A stretch of 64,000 nt of DNA from UBA2357 sp041678045. GTDB taxonomy: Bacteria; Pseudomonadota; Gammaproteobacteria; Burkholderiales; Rhodocyclaceae. This document shows, piece by piece, positions 35,315 through 43,092 of the stretch (the first letter of the stretch is position 1; each line of letters begins with the position of its first letter). Both the position numbers and the translations under genes were made by a program. Below the pieces are notes generated by a model that did no database searches, was not told the origin of the DNA, and saw nothing but the letters and a program-made list of their open reading frames with translations. The stretch spans positions 1 through 64,000 of the forward strand of contig JBAYOV010000016.1 in NCBI GenBank assembly GCA_041678045.1. The letters run 5' to 3'.

Positions 35315-36840
35315 CCTGCGTTTCCTTCGTCGGACTTCGTCGCCTCGGGAAGCCCTGCGACGAGTTTGGGATAGTTCTGAAATGGCTCGGTGGAGGACAG
35401 CGCGCGAACGGCCGCCCCGGGGGTCATGCCGCGACGCCCGATCATGTCCTTGAACAGGGTCAGGAGAACCGTCCTGACGCCGTCGGGAGCCGTTTCCGAC
35501 TCGCCGGAGAAGCCCGTTCTCGGGGTGTCCTTGTTCTCGGCGGTGTCGAGCCAGATGCGCTGTACCGGCACCGTCTCCTCCACGACGCGAAGCATCGCCC
35601 TCACGAGGTCCTTCCGATCGCCGCACGCGTCGATGACGGCGGCGACGGCGGGATGTCCCTCGTCGATGCGATAGCGGATGCCGCTGCGTAGATGCTCGAC
35701 CCGCCAGGCCTGCTCGATCGGAGTTCCGCTGGGACCCGGCGTTGGCGAGCCTCTGAACGCGAAAACCTTGCGCGCCTTCTCGCGCGTGTTCTCGGCCAGC
35801 CCCGTCAGCCAGGAGCGTACGAAGACGGGCGGCCGAGCCGTGGACTTCCTCACGTCGATCTTCCAGTCGGCGTCGGCGGAGTTCGGGATGTCCACCCTGA
35901 TCCGGGCCAGACGATGCGACTCCTCCCGATTCCAGGCCCTGCCCTTGCCGAGTCCGAGCCATCCCCCGGCCAGCAGGAGGCGCTTGTTTCGGTAGACGTA
36001 GAAGCCCTGCTGGGACGTCCATCCCTCGGGGCCGCCGGCCTTCGAGAAGTCCTCCTCGGCCAGCTTGTCCTTGTGAGGAAGCACGTGGCACTGCGCCTCG
36101 ACAGGACCGGAAGCGGTCGAAATACGGGCGACGGGTGATTCCCAGGGCTTGGCCGGATGCCCGGTCATGAAGGGGTCCCACGGAGCCACGGCCTTGTCGT
36201 TCAGGAAAAGCCGGAAGTCGGGCCTGTGCCCCTCGGTGAGACGATGGAAAATCATCGCGAACCTCGACTCGACGTCGATGGCGAGCTCGGCGAAATGGTC
36301 GAAGTTGGAGCCGGCCGTGACCACGCGATCCATGCGCTCCCAGAGGACGAGGGTCCCCGAGCGCAAACCCGCCAGAGGTTCCAGAAAGCGCTCGGAGCCC
36401 TCGGCGGGACCTTCGAACATGCGCCATCCGCCCTCCGGGTCCGAGGCTATGGCGTCGAGGTCCCAGCGCAGACAGACCAGCGGCCCTCCCTCGCGCTTCG
36501 AGGCGACGGTGAGACTGCGGCACTGCGAGAAGGAGGCCGTCTTCAGGCCGAGCCCGAAGCGTCCGAGGTCGGTCGGAGCCCGCTCGCCGAGCGGATTGAT
36601 GGTCCCCAGCGTCATCGCGGCTTCGAGCTCCGGGTCGCTCATGCCGCGACCGTCGTCCAGAATCGAGATCCGACTCGCCTGCCCTTCCCAGTCGAAGCGC
36701 AGACGAACCTCGGAGGCCCCGGCGGATATCGAGTTGTCCACGACGTCGGCCAGAGCGGCGGAGGTCGAGTATCCGAGACCCCGGAGGGCCTCCATCATCG
36801 CGCCGGCCTTCGGCGGGGCGACCCTGGCTTTCTGTGTCAT
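35311..36840 (-). CDS. MutL-like GHKL ATPase
   Basis: The 509-aa protein opens with a GHKL nucleotide-binding fold: ALADVVDNSISAG (28-40), DDGRGM (62-67) and GRFGLGLKTASF (93-104). In the N box the usual catalytic Glu is Asp32 while Asn36 is kept. The C-terminal part is not similar to DNA-repair MutL. In known MutL/Z1/nuclease/AIPR loci this is the ATPase that is thought to gate the nuclease. It overlaps both neighbours by 4 bases (ATGA junctions). Confidence 0.88.
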   Translation of the reverse strand: MTQKARVAPPKAGAMMEALRGLGYSTSAALADVVDNSISAGASEVRLRFDWEGQASRISILDDGRGMSDPELEAAMTLGTINPLGERAPTDLGRFGLGLKTASFSQCRSLTVASKREGGPLVCLRWDLDAIASDPEGGWRMFEGPAEGSERFLEPLAGLRSGTLVLWERMDRVVTAGSNFDHFAELAIDVESRFAMIFHRLTEGHRPDFRLFLNDKAVAPWDPFMTGHPAKPWESPVARISTASGPVEAQCHVLPHKDKLAEEDFSKAGGPEGWTSQQGFYVYRNKRLLLAGGWLGLGKGRAWNREESHRLARIRVDIPNSADADWKIDVRKSTARPPVFVRSWLTGLAENTREKARKVFAFRGSPTPGPSGTPIEQAWRVEHLRSGIRYRIDEGHPAVAAVIDACGDRKDLVRAMLRVVEETVPVQRIWLDTAENKDTPRTGFSGESETAPDGVRTVLLTLFKDMIGRRGMTPGAAVRALSSTEPFQNYPKLVAGLPEATKSDEGNAG

Positions 36841-39086
36841 TCGAAAAAAAGCTTGAGTTTGTCAGCACGAGCGGGGTGGCGCAGCTTTTTCAGGACCTTG
36901 GCTTCGATCTGGCGGATGCGCTCGCGCGTAACGCCGAAATGCTGACCGACCTGTTCGAGAGTCATCGCGTCGTCGTCCATGAGTCCGAAGCGCAGAAGAA
37001 TCACTTCTCTGGCGCGCTCGTCCAGTTCGTCCAGCATGCCGAGAAGCGTCCTGCGCAGCGAGGCCTGCCCGGCGACGTCTGCCGGGTTAGAAGCCGCGTC
37101 GTCGACGAGACCGTGGACTCTCGACCGGCCGGAGTCAGGGTCGATTTGATCCAAAGAGTCCGCGTCCTCGAACATGGAGAGAAGCACGCGGGTCCTGGCG
37201 AGCGACATCCCGATGCGTCTCGCGGTCTCGGACTCGGTTTCGGGACGCCCCAGGCGGGCCTCGACGGAGTCCCGCTCGCGCAGAACCTTTCGCGCCATCT
37301 CCTGAATATGGACGGGAGCCCGGACGATTCTGCCGGTATCGGCGATCGACCTGGTAACCTGCTGTCGAATCCACCATGTCGCGTAGGTGGAGAACCGGAA
37401 GCCCTTGCGCCAATCGAAGCGCTCCACCGCCTTCATGAGACCGATGTTCGCCTCCTGAACGAGGTCGTCGAAGGGCGTTCCGGACCGGAAATACCTCTTG
37501 GCAACGGACAGAGCGAGCCTGAGGTTGCAGAGAATCATCCGCTCCCGAGCCTTCGCCTGACGTCCGAGAGCCTCGACGAAGCCTCCCCCCGTCTGCTCGC
37601 GAACGGCCTTGTCAGCCAGTTCCATGAGAAAACCGCGAGTCAGTCGAGCCTCCTCCAAGGCCTCCGCCATCCTGCGCGGGTCGCCTCGGCTGGCTCTCAC
37701 GGCGGCGACGGCGTTCACGAAGAAGGCGGCCTCCTCGTCGAGCTCCGACTCGTCGTTCTCGTCCTCCTCCGCTCCCGCCGAGCGGGAGACGATATCCTCG
37801 TCGGACGATGGCTCCGGCCCCGCAGAGAACGACTCGGCTTCGGCCTCTCCCGAGGCGACCCGATCGGCGGCGTCGAATACGGCTGACAACCCCTCGGGCC
37901 ACGAGGCGAGAGCGGAGAGAGCCGCTCGACCGGCCTCCTCCATCTCTCTTCCCAAGGCGATTTCCTCTTCGGCGTCGAGCAGTTCGCCGCGAATATCCTT
38001 CGAGTAGAATCGGAAAGGGTCGTTACGCCCGGACGCAAGCTCCTCGGCGAAGTCGACGGCCTCCGTCAGAAGACACTCCTCCTCCACTGAGGGGTCGGAC
38101 AGGAAGATTGCCTCGTCCGTACCGGCCCATTCGACGACGGTCGCTCCGAGCTCTCCCGCCACGAAGGCGAGAAGCCTCTCGGCCTCCTCGTTTCGACTGC
38201 CGTCGGCGTTCGAGCAGACGTCAATCAGTCTGTCCTCCGAGACCATTCCCTCGCGCAGAGCGGCGAGCAGAAGGTCTCTGACGGCCCCGCCGCCCTCGTC
38301 GCGGGCGATCGGAGCAGCTCTGAGGGGCAGATGAAGCTCGACGTCCCCCCAGTCCTTGTCGCGGTCCACGACTTTGTGTCGCGCGATGGTCTCGTGAAGC
38401 TGTCTGGCAGCCTCCGCCACGGTCTCGTCGCCCTCCGGAGCGGAAATCTCCTCCTCAGCCTCCCAGTCTTCGCCAAAGAAATCGCCAAGAGGCTCGTCGT
38501 CCAGCGCGAGCGCGTCCGATTCATCCCTTAGCGCGAATGCCGCAACCGAAGTGCTCGAAGTCTCGCCCGCGACGGAAACCGCTTCCTCGCTCGCCGTCTG
38601 CTCATCGCAGACCGGAGATGTCGGCTCGACGGCCTCCTCCGACGCGGGAGCCGCATCGACCCTAGGCGTTTCGAAAGCAGGGGACGGGTTCTCCGGCTCG
38701 ACGTCAGGAACGGTCTCGACCATCTCGAAGGGAGCCCGGGCGAATTCGACGGGGAATTCGTTTAAAGGCAGGGGAGCCGCGAGACGCGCGACGGCCTCGG
38801 TCAGAACGGCGACGGTCTCGGGGCAACCTCCTTTGACGGCGTGAGCCAGCGCATTCATTCCGTTCTCGTCGGCGAGCGTCGGGTTTGCCCCGGCGTCCAG
38901 AAGCAGTCTGACCACTCCCGCTCTCCTTTTGCCGGCCGCCAGGATCAGAGGAGTTGCGCCCGAGCCGTCGCGAGCGTCGAGGTCATCGCCTCGGCGGATG
39001 TGCAGCTTGATAGCTGTCTCCACGCCGGAGATGGCCGCGAGACGCAGAAGCGGGTTGAGCTTTCTCACGGAGCTATCCACTGTCAC
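36837..39086 (-). CDS. Ankyrin-repeat / full-length sigma-70 fusion protein
   Basis: A 749-aa protein with about three ankyrin repeats at 8-100 (GSGATPLILAAGKRRAGVVRLLLDAGANPTLADENGMNALAHAVKGG), an acidic linker to about 245, and then a complete primary-type sigma factor: region 1.1-like 268-320, region 1.2 355-388 (DPFRFYSKDIRGELLDAEEEI), region 2 515-597 (FDDLVQEANIGLMKAVERFDWRKG, FSTYATWWIRQQVTRSIADTGR), region 3 to about 670 and region 4 680-745 (MTLEQVGQHFGVTRERIRQIEAKVLKKLRHP). The -10 and -35 contact residues of E. coli sigma-70 are nearly all kept, so it should bind core RNA polymerase and read housekeeping-like promoters. It starts at GTG 39086, overlapping the WYL gene by 14 bases, and overlaps the ATPase by 4. 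Known role: none that I can recall with confidence. Confidence 0.92.
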   Translation of the reverse strand: MTVDSSVRKLNPLLRLAAISGVETAIKLHIRRGDDLDARDGSGATPLILAAGKRRAGVVRLLLDAGANPTLADENGMNALAHAVKGGCPETVAVLTEAVARLAAPLPLNEFPVEFARAPFEMVETVPDVEPENPSPAFETPRVDAAPASEEAVEPTSPVCDEQTASEEAVSVAGETSSTSVAAFALRDESDALALDDEPLGDFFGEDWEAEEEISAPEGDETVAEAARQLHETIARHKVVDRDKDWGDVELHLPLRAAPIARDEGGGAVRDLLLAALREGMVSEDRLIDVCSNADGSRNEEAERLLAFVAGELGATVVEWAGTDEAIFLSDPSVEEECLLTEAVDFAEELASGRNDPFRFYSKDIRGELLDAEEEIALGREMEEAGRAALSALASWPEGLSAVFDAADRVASGEAEAESFSAGPEPSSDEDIVSRSAGAEEDENDESELDEEAAFFVNAVAAVRASRGDPRRMAEALEEARLTRGFLMELADKAVREQTGGGFVEALGRQAKARERMILCNLRLALSVAKRYFRSGTPFDDLVQEANIGLMKAVERFDWRKGFRFSTYATWWIRQQVTRSIADTGRIVRAPVHIQEMARKVLRERDSVEARLGRPETESETARRIGMSLARTRVLLSMFEDADSLDQIDPDSGRSRVHGLVDDAASNPADVAGQASLRRTLLGMLDELDERAREVILLRFGLMDDDAMTLEQVGQHFGVTRERIRQIEAKVLKKLRHPARADKLKLFFE

Positions 39087-39966
39087 CGTCCTCGGGAAGA
39101 TAGCCGGGGGCGATGGAGGCGCTGTCCACGCCGTTCAGCGCGGAGCGATTCCTCAGCCAGAGGCGATACTCGGGGCCCCGCAGGGAGTGGTTCTCCGAGC
39201 AGTCGACGCTCCAGCGACGCAGGACGTATCCGGCCAGAGCAGCCTTGGCCCGAATGCGCAGTGCTCCGTCGGTCATCGGATAGTCCAGGGCGACCAGTTC
39301 CGGGCGAGGAAAGTCCGGATGGGGAACGACCTCCATCTCGACCTCGCGGGACCACTGGGCGTCGCGCTCGACGCTCTCCTCGGCCGACGGAGCTCCGGGC
39401 AGAACTCGAACGGTGAGAAGACGCGTCAGTACGAAGTCTCTAAACGAGGAGGTTCTGCGGTCGAAGGCGCGGACGTGCCAGCGCAAGCCATTGTCAGCCA
39501 GAGCGAGCGGGACGATTTCGCGCTCGGTCGCCCCACTGGAAGAGGAGACGTAGGAGACGGACAGAACGCGTCGTCCGGCGATGGCCCGAGTAACCGCTGC
39601 CAGGACCTCGATGGCGGGGCGGTTTATCGGGGAAGGATACTCGCAGGGAATCAGAGCGCCAGCAGAGCCTCCAAGCCCGTCCCCGAAGCCCTTCGACAGA
39701 GCCGACAGGACGCGGTCGAGAGAGTGCTCGAACACGGGGCCGAACTCGTCGGTCGAGCGATAGATCTTGGAGCTTCCGTCGAAGCGTATGTTGTTCGGGG
39801 CGAGCGTTCGATAGCGCGCGAGATCTCTCGTCGCGACTGCGGGAGCGACGTCGAATCTCCCGGAGATGTCCGCGCGTGACACCTCACCGAGGAAGAAGAG
39901 TCTGAAATCTATGTGGGCGAGCCGCTCGCGCTGCGCGCCTCCCGCCTCCTGAACGTCCGTTCCCAA
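39073..39966 (-). CDS. WYL-domain transcriptional regulator, BrxR/CapW-like
   Basis: Residues begin GAQRERLAHIDFRLFFLGEVSRADISGRFDVAPAVATRDLARYR, a winged helix typical of BrxR/CapW regulators of BREX and CBASS loci, followed by a WYL domain (NRPAIEVLAAVTRAIAGRRVLSVSYVSS...PLALADNGLRWHVRAFDRRTSSFRDFVLTRLL) and a WCX-like tail. About 297 aa from a TTG at 39966; the frame is open to ATG 40110, but that extension is AT-rich and promoter-like. It heads the operon and probably represses it until a ligand, perhaps single-stranded DNA or a nucleotide, binds. Exact start uncertain. Confidence 0.85.
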   Translation of the reverse strand: MGTDVQEAGGAQRERLAHIDFRLFFLGEVSRADISGRFDVAPAVATRDLARYRTLAPNNIRFDGSSKIYRSTDEFGPVFEHSLDRVLSALSKGFGDGLGGSAGALIPCEYPSPINRPAIEVLAAVTRAIAGRRVLSVSYVSSSSGATEREIVPLALADNGLRWHVRAFDRRTSSFRDFVLTRLLTVRVLPGAPSAEESVERDAQWSREVEMEVVPHPDFPRPELVALDYPMTDGALRIRAKAALAGYVLRRWSVDCSENHSLRGPEYRLWLRNRSALNGVDSASIAPGYLPEDGDSG

Positions 39967-40023
39967 CGGATTCTCGTGGTTGTAATGATGACGTTGGATT
40001 CTACATACGGACCCGAGAGCTGT

Positions 40024-40080
40024 ACACCTCCTAATCTTTTTGATTATTATTTCTACTGTGTCAAAAGCTTTTGAACATGG
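40024..40080 (-). promoter_or_regulatory. Candidate operator/promoter region of the defence operon
   Basis: On the minus strand: a perfect 14-bp palindrome TCAAAAGCTTTTGA (40061-40074) overlaps TTGACA (40063-40058); downstream lies the spaced palindrome TAATC-AAAAA-GATTA (40032-40046) and then AGGAGG. The -10 box is not convincingly spaced from TTGACA. Two palindromes in front of a WYL autoregulator are good operator candidates. Confidence 0.5.
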
Positions 40081-40194
40081 TTCAGGATTCAGGTACTCGT
40101 CCATGAGCATGGGGGTTCATCGAATTGCCGCTGGTGGATGCGCGCCAAGATGACGTTAAACTTGGCACAATTTCCATTTGGGCAGGGCTTTTGA

Positions 40195-40944
40195 ATGACC
40201 GAAAGTGATCTCGATGAGCTGGAGATGCTGCACGCTTCGCTGCCGGGGATGAACTTGTCGCCGGATGCCTTGCATGGCCTTCTGACCGCTCTGGTCATGG
40301 CAGGCGATACCGTACCGGTCGAAGCGCACGTGGCGGACTTGCTGGGTTGGGTACCCCCTGACCCGAGTGTGTCTTCGCCCTCCTCTGCAACCCCCTGCCC
40401 GGTCCCTGACGAGGCGCTCAGTCGCCGTTTTGCACATCTGCTGGCCCTGATGCGTGCCGATGTCGAGGCGGCACTCGACGATCCGGACTATCTGTTTGCG
40501 CCGATGGTGCGCATGTACCCGCACGACGATGGAGGCGAGCTTGCCGACGGGCGGGTGTGGGGTGCGGGGTTTTTGCTCGGCATGAACCGCTGCCGTGATG
40601 TGTGGGCGGAGCTGCTGAGGGTGCCGGAAATCGAGCAAGGGCTATGGTCGGTTTATCGGCTGGGTGAGTGTTGTGAAGAATTACAGGTTCAGCTCGATCC
40701 GCTGTTGCAGCGGGGTGCGCTGGAGCGGCCGATGAGCCGTGAGCAGTGCGATGCCCTGACCGAGCATCTGCCCCACGTACTCGAAGCGGTGTGGATACAG
40801 ATCGCCGCACACCAGGCCGATACGGCCATGCAGGCGATGCAGCGCGGGGAAGAAGCGCAGGCCTGGCGCGACAACCCGCCCTGCCCGTGCGGCAGCGGCA
40901 AGGGGTTTCTGGACTGCTGCGGGAATGGGCGGGTGTTGCATTGA
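40195..40944 (+). CDS. UPF0149 (YecA/YgfB) family protein with C-terminal SEC-C motif
   Basis: The 249-aa protein has the YecA-like helical domain (LHGLLTALVMAGD, YPHDDGGELADGRVWGAGFLLGMNRCRDVWAELL) and ends with a zinc-binding SEC-C motif PCPCGSGKGFLDCCG, as in E. coli YecA. Function is uncertain; SEC-C proteins often contact ribosomes or the translocase. It marks the return to ordinary chromosomal sequence at the right border of defence island 1. Start ATG 40195 has AGGG about nine bases upstream. Confidence 0.85.
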   Translation: MTESDLDELEMLHASLPGMNLSPDALHGLLTALVMAGDTVPVEAHVADLLGWVPPDPSVSSPSSATPCPVPDEALSRRFAHLLALMRADVEAALDDPDYLFAPMVRMYPHDDGGELADGRVWGAGFLLGMNRCRDVWAELLRVPEIEQGLWSVYRLGECCEELQVQLDPLLQRGALERPMSREQCDALTEHLPHVLEAVWIQIAAHQADTAMQAMQRGEEAQAWRDNPPCPCGSGKGFLDCCGNGRVLH

Positions 40945-40990
40945 GCTTCAACCGAACACGCCTTCAAGCGTGCAGCAAACTGCCACAGGA

Positions 40991-41137
40991 TCAGCGTGCA
41001 TCCAGACGTGATAGCCGCCACTCAAGCACCTCGCGCCGGGGATACATGCGGGGCGTTTTGGGCAAGAACAAGGGCCGCCCCTCAAGCTCTGTAAGCACGC
41101 GGTGATGGGGAATACGCTGGTCGAGCGCGCGGCTCAC
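40991..41137 (-). CDS. Short coding-like segment after sppA, start unclear
   Basis: In the minus frame ending at 40991 the translation reads DRFLIAPDTEYRWRVSRALD and on through RPLFLPKTPRMYPRREVLEWRLSRLDAR. It looks protein-like and continues upstream into the sppA tail, where no ATG, GTG or TTG is available before a stop. The first usable codon is GTG 41137 (48 residues). It may be a small gene with a non-standard start, or a remnant. Confidence 0.3.
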   Translation of the reverse strand: MSRALDQRIPHHRVLTELEGRPLFLPKTPRMYPRREVLEWRLSRLDAR

Positions 41138-41166
41138 CCGCCAGCGGTATTCGGTGTCCGGCGCGA

Positions 41167-42147
41167 TCAGGAACCGGTCAAGCCACCGTATGCGCTGGGC
41201 TTCACCGCATCAATGAACATCTGGATCGAGCTGGAAAGTGCCCGCTCAATCGGCGTCTTGGCACGGTTCATGATGACCCGCCTGGCGTCTTCCCCGTACA
41301 GCCGCTCGATGGTTTCGTCGTAGGTTTCGAGCCGGTCCACCAGACCAAGCGCCAAGGCATCCTGCCCCACCCAGACCCCGCCGCTGAAGATATTGGCCTC
41401 ATCCTTGGACAGGCTTTCGCGCTGTTTCTGCACCTCTTCGGCAAACCGCTCCCCTACCCGGCCAACGATTTCTTCCGCACGACTGGCCCCCTCTTCGGAC
41501 ACAGGCACGAACGGATTGAGCATCGATTTTTCCTTGCCAGAGGCGAAGACGTGGTACTTCGCGCCCAAGCGTTCCGCCACGGCGGAAACGTTCCATGCGC
41601 CGATGATCGCACCGATGCTACCCACCATCGAATAATCGCCCGCCACCACCTCATCTGCGGACACCGCAATCATGTATGCCGCAGAGGCGCACGATGCACC
41701 GCACACCGCAACAACATTCTTTTTGGTTTTGGCCTTCTGGGCCTCGATGAACTTGGACACCCGTTCCGCTTCGGAAGGCGAGCCCCCCGGCGAGTTGATG
41801 TGCAAGATGATGTGCTGCCCATCGTGCTTGAAGCCTTTGCGCAGGGCCGCGATGAGCGCATCCGCGCTGGCGGTTTCCGAACGCCCGGAAATCTCTCCGT
41901 TGATTCTGATGATCGGCACCTCACTGGAACGGTCGCCTTCGCGCTCGAACCAGCCCCGAGCATTGCCGATCATGTAGACATAAGTGCCCACCAGCACAAC
42001 TGCCGCGACCGCATAGAAACTGCGCTTGAGCACGTTCCAGCGATACTCGGAACGTTCAGCCCGTACCTTCTCCATCAGCAGTTGCTCGCGGGCGGACTCA
42101 ACTCCCACCGCTTCATATGTTTTCTTTTTACGCCACCACAACATCAT
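41167..42147 (-). CDS. sppA: S49 family signal peptide peptidase-like serine protease
   Basis: 326 aa with one N-terminal transmembrane helix (about 43-60) and an S49 protease core: INSPGGSPSEAERV, nucleophile Ser155 in GASCASAAYMIAVSADEVVAG, VGSIGAIIG, and the general-base lysine in ASGKEKSMLNPF (Lys205 or Lys207). It is the short single-domain type. It should cleave remnant signal peptides or membrane proteins with the active site in the periplasm. ATG ATG start follows GAGGAT. Confidence 0.92.
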   Translation of the reverse strand: MMLWWRKKKTYEAVGVESAREQLLMEKVRAERSEYRWNVLKRSFYAVAAVVLVGTYVYMIGNARGWFEREGDRSSEVPIIRINGEISGRSETASADALIAALRKGFKHDGQHIILHINSPGGSPSEAERVSKFIEAQKAKTKKNVVAVCGASCASAAYMIAVSADEVVAGDYSMVGSIGAIIGAWNVSAVAERLGAKYHVFASGKEKSMLNPFVPVSEEGASRAEEIVGRVGERFAEEVQKQRESLSKDEANIFSGGVWVGQDALALGLVDRLETYDETIERLYGEDARRVIMNRAKTPIERALSSSIQMFIDAVKPSAYGGLTGS

Positions 42148-42371
42148 CCATCCTCACTGACTTTTGCCCTACATCGCTGCCCGAGGGTCAGCGATCCCTT
42201 TTTGCTCCAAACGGGTGAAGCATGATATCCATCGCAAGCTCCGTTGCGTTGCTCAACGGCACGCGAAGCCGGTAACGCTCACCAGATGAGCCAGAACACG
42301 CGCATCCGTGAGCCTCTTCACTCAATGAAATTGACCCGGCGCACGGACACATCGACTTCATCGCCCTGAAA

Positions 42372-42572
42372 CTACGTTCTCTCAACCACCCGCTCAAAAA
42401 TAATCCGCCTGATTTTCCGGGTACCGGGCACGGTCTGAGCCCGGCCCATGAAATACAGCCTGCGGTAGCGGTCTGAGATAAAAATCTCCGCGATGGCCCA
42501 GTGCAATGCGTCTGTAGCCTCCCCTTCGTCACTGAGCATCACCAAAGACAGTCGGCCGTTTTCAGTCAGCAC
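42372..42572 (-). pseudogene. Unrecognised gene relic
   Basis: The frame encodes LTENGRLSLVMLSDEGEA, then IFISDRYRRLYFMGRAQ and RKIRRIIFERVVERT, then a TAG; in the same frame the protein-like text resumes as FQGDEVDVSVRRVNFIE before a second stop at about 42318. The composition is coding-like but the reading frame is short and interrupted, and no clear start exists. I do not recognise the family. Decay product is the likeliest reading. Confidence 0.35.
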
Positions 42573-42607
42573 AGGTATGGCACCGTGCCCGGTTTCCTGT
42601 CAGCAAT

Positions 42608-42813
42608 CGGTTGAGCAATCGGAAGTGGGTCTGTCGCTGGAGGATCTGATCCGTCGCGGTGCGCGGGATCTGATCCAGAAGGCGGTTGAGGTGGAGGTGC
42701 AGCAGTTTTACGTGCGCCGCTCGGCGCGGGTGTCGGCAGCGCTGCCGTGGCTGTACCTGAAGGGCATCTCGACGGTCGACCTGCCATTACCAAGGGCTCG
42801 CACAAGGACCTGA
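42608..42813 (+). pseudogene. IS256-family (mutator) transposase relic
   Basis: The frame reads LSLEDLIRRGARDLIQKAV and EVEVQQFY, which matches the N terminus of IS256-type transposases, and then jumps to LPWLYLKGIST, a motif normally about 60-70 residues further along, before the frame is lost at VDLPLPRARTRT. The catalytic DDE domain is absent and I see no terminal inverted repeats. An internally deleted, 3'-truncated fragment. Confidence 0.55.
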
Positions 42814-43092
42814 AGCCGCCGAACTGCCTCCTGAGCGTGGGCGGATGACGAGCTCGGCGTCGAAGTGCATCAGCAGGGTGAGGAGTTGGTCGACGGGCAC
42901 TTTAGTGGGGTCGCTCAACAGCCTTGAGATGCTTGCCTGGGAGAGGTGCATAACCAAGATACGGCCGAGAGGAGATTCAGTCGGCCACCGCTTGAGACGC
43001 CTTGATTTGGAACGAGACGGCGCCTCGACTGCACACTGGTCGTGGCAACCCGAGCGCCTCAGTGCCATGAGTGGGATGGGGTCACAGCGCAT
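42787..43092 (-). pseudogene. HipB-like antitoxin relic
   Basis: Only LSQASISRLLSDPTKVPVDQLLTLLMHFDAELVIRPR (about residues 50-86) is convincing; it matches the second half of the HTH and C-terminal strand of HipB/XRE antitoxins. The preceding 45 residues show no HTH first half, so the N terminus is replaced or scrambled. No hipA-like gene is adjacent. Confidence 0.45.

Noticed and set aside
32429..36868. A 1479-codon version of the Z1 gene
   Set aside because: The first 518 codons are the shadow frame of the MutL-like gene; Z1 homology and the ATGA junction fix the start at 35314.
42188..42532. 114-codon minus-strand ORF
   Set aside because: Overlaps the unknown relic in another frame; the C-terminal part GERYRLRVPLSNATELAMD looks protein-like but the rest does not, so no gene is called.
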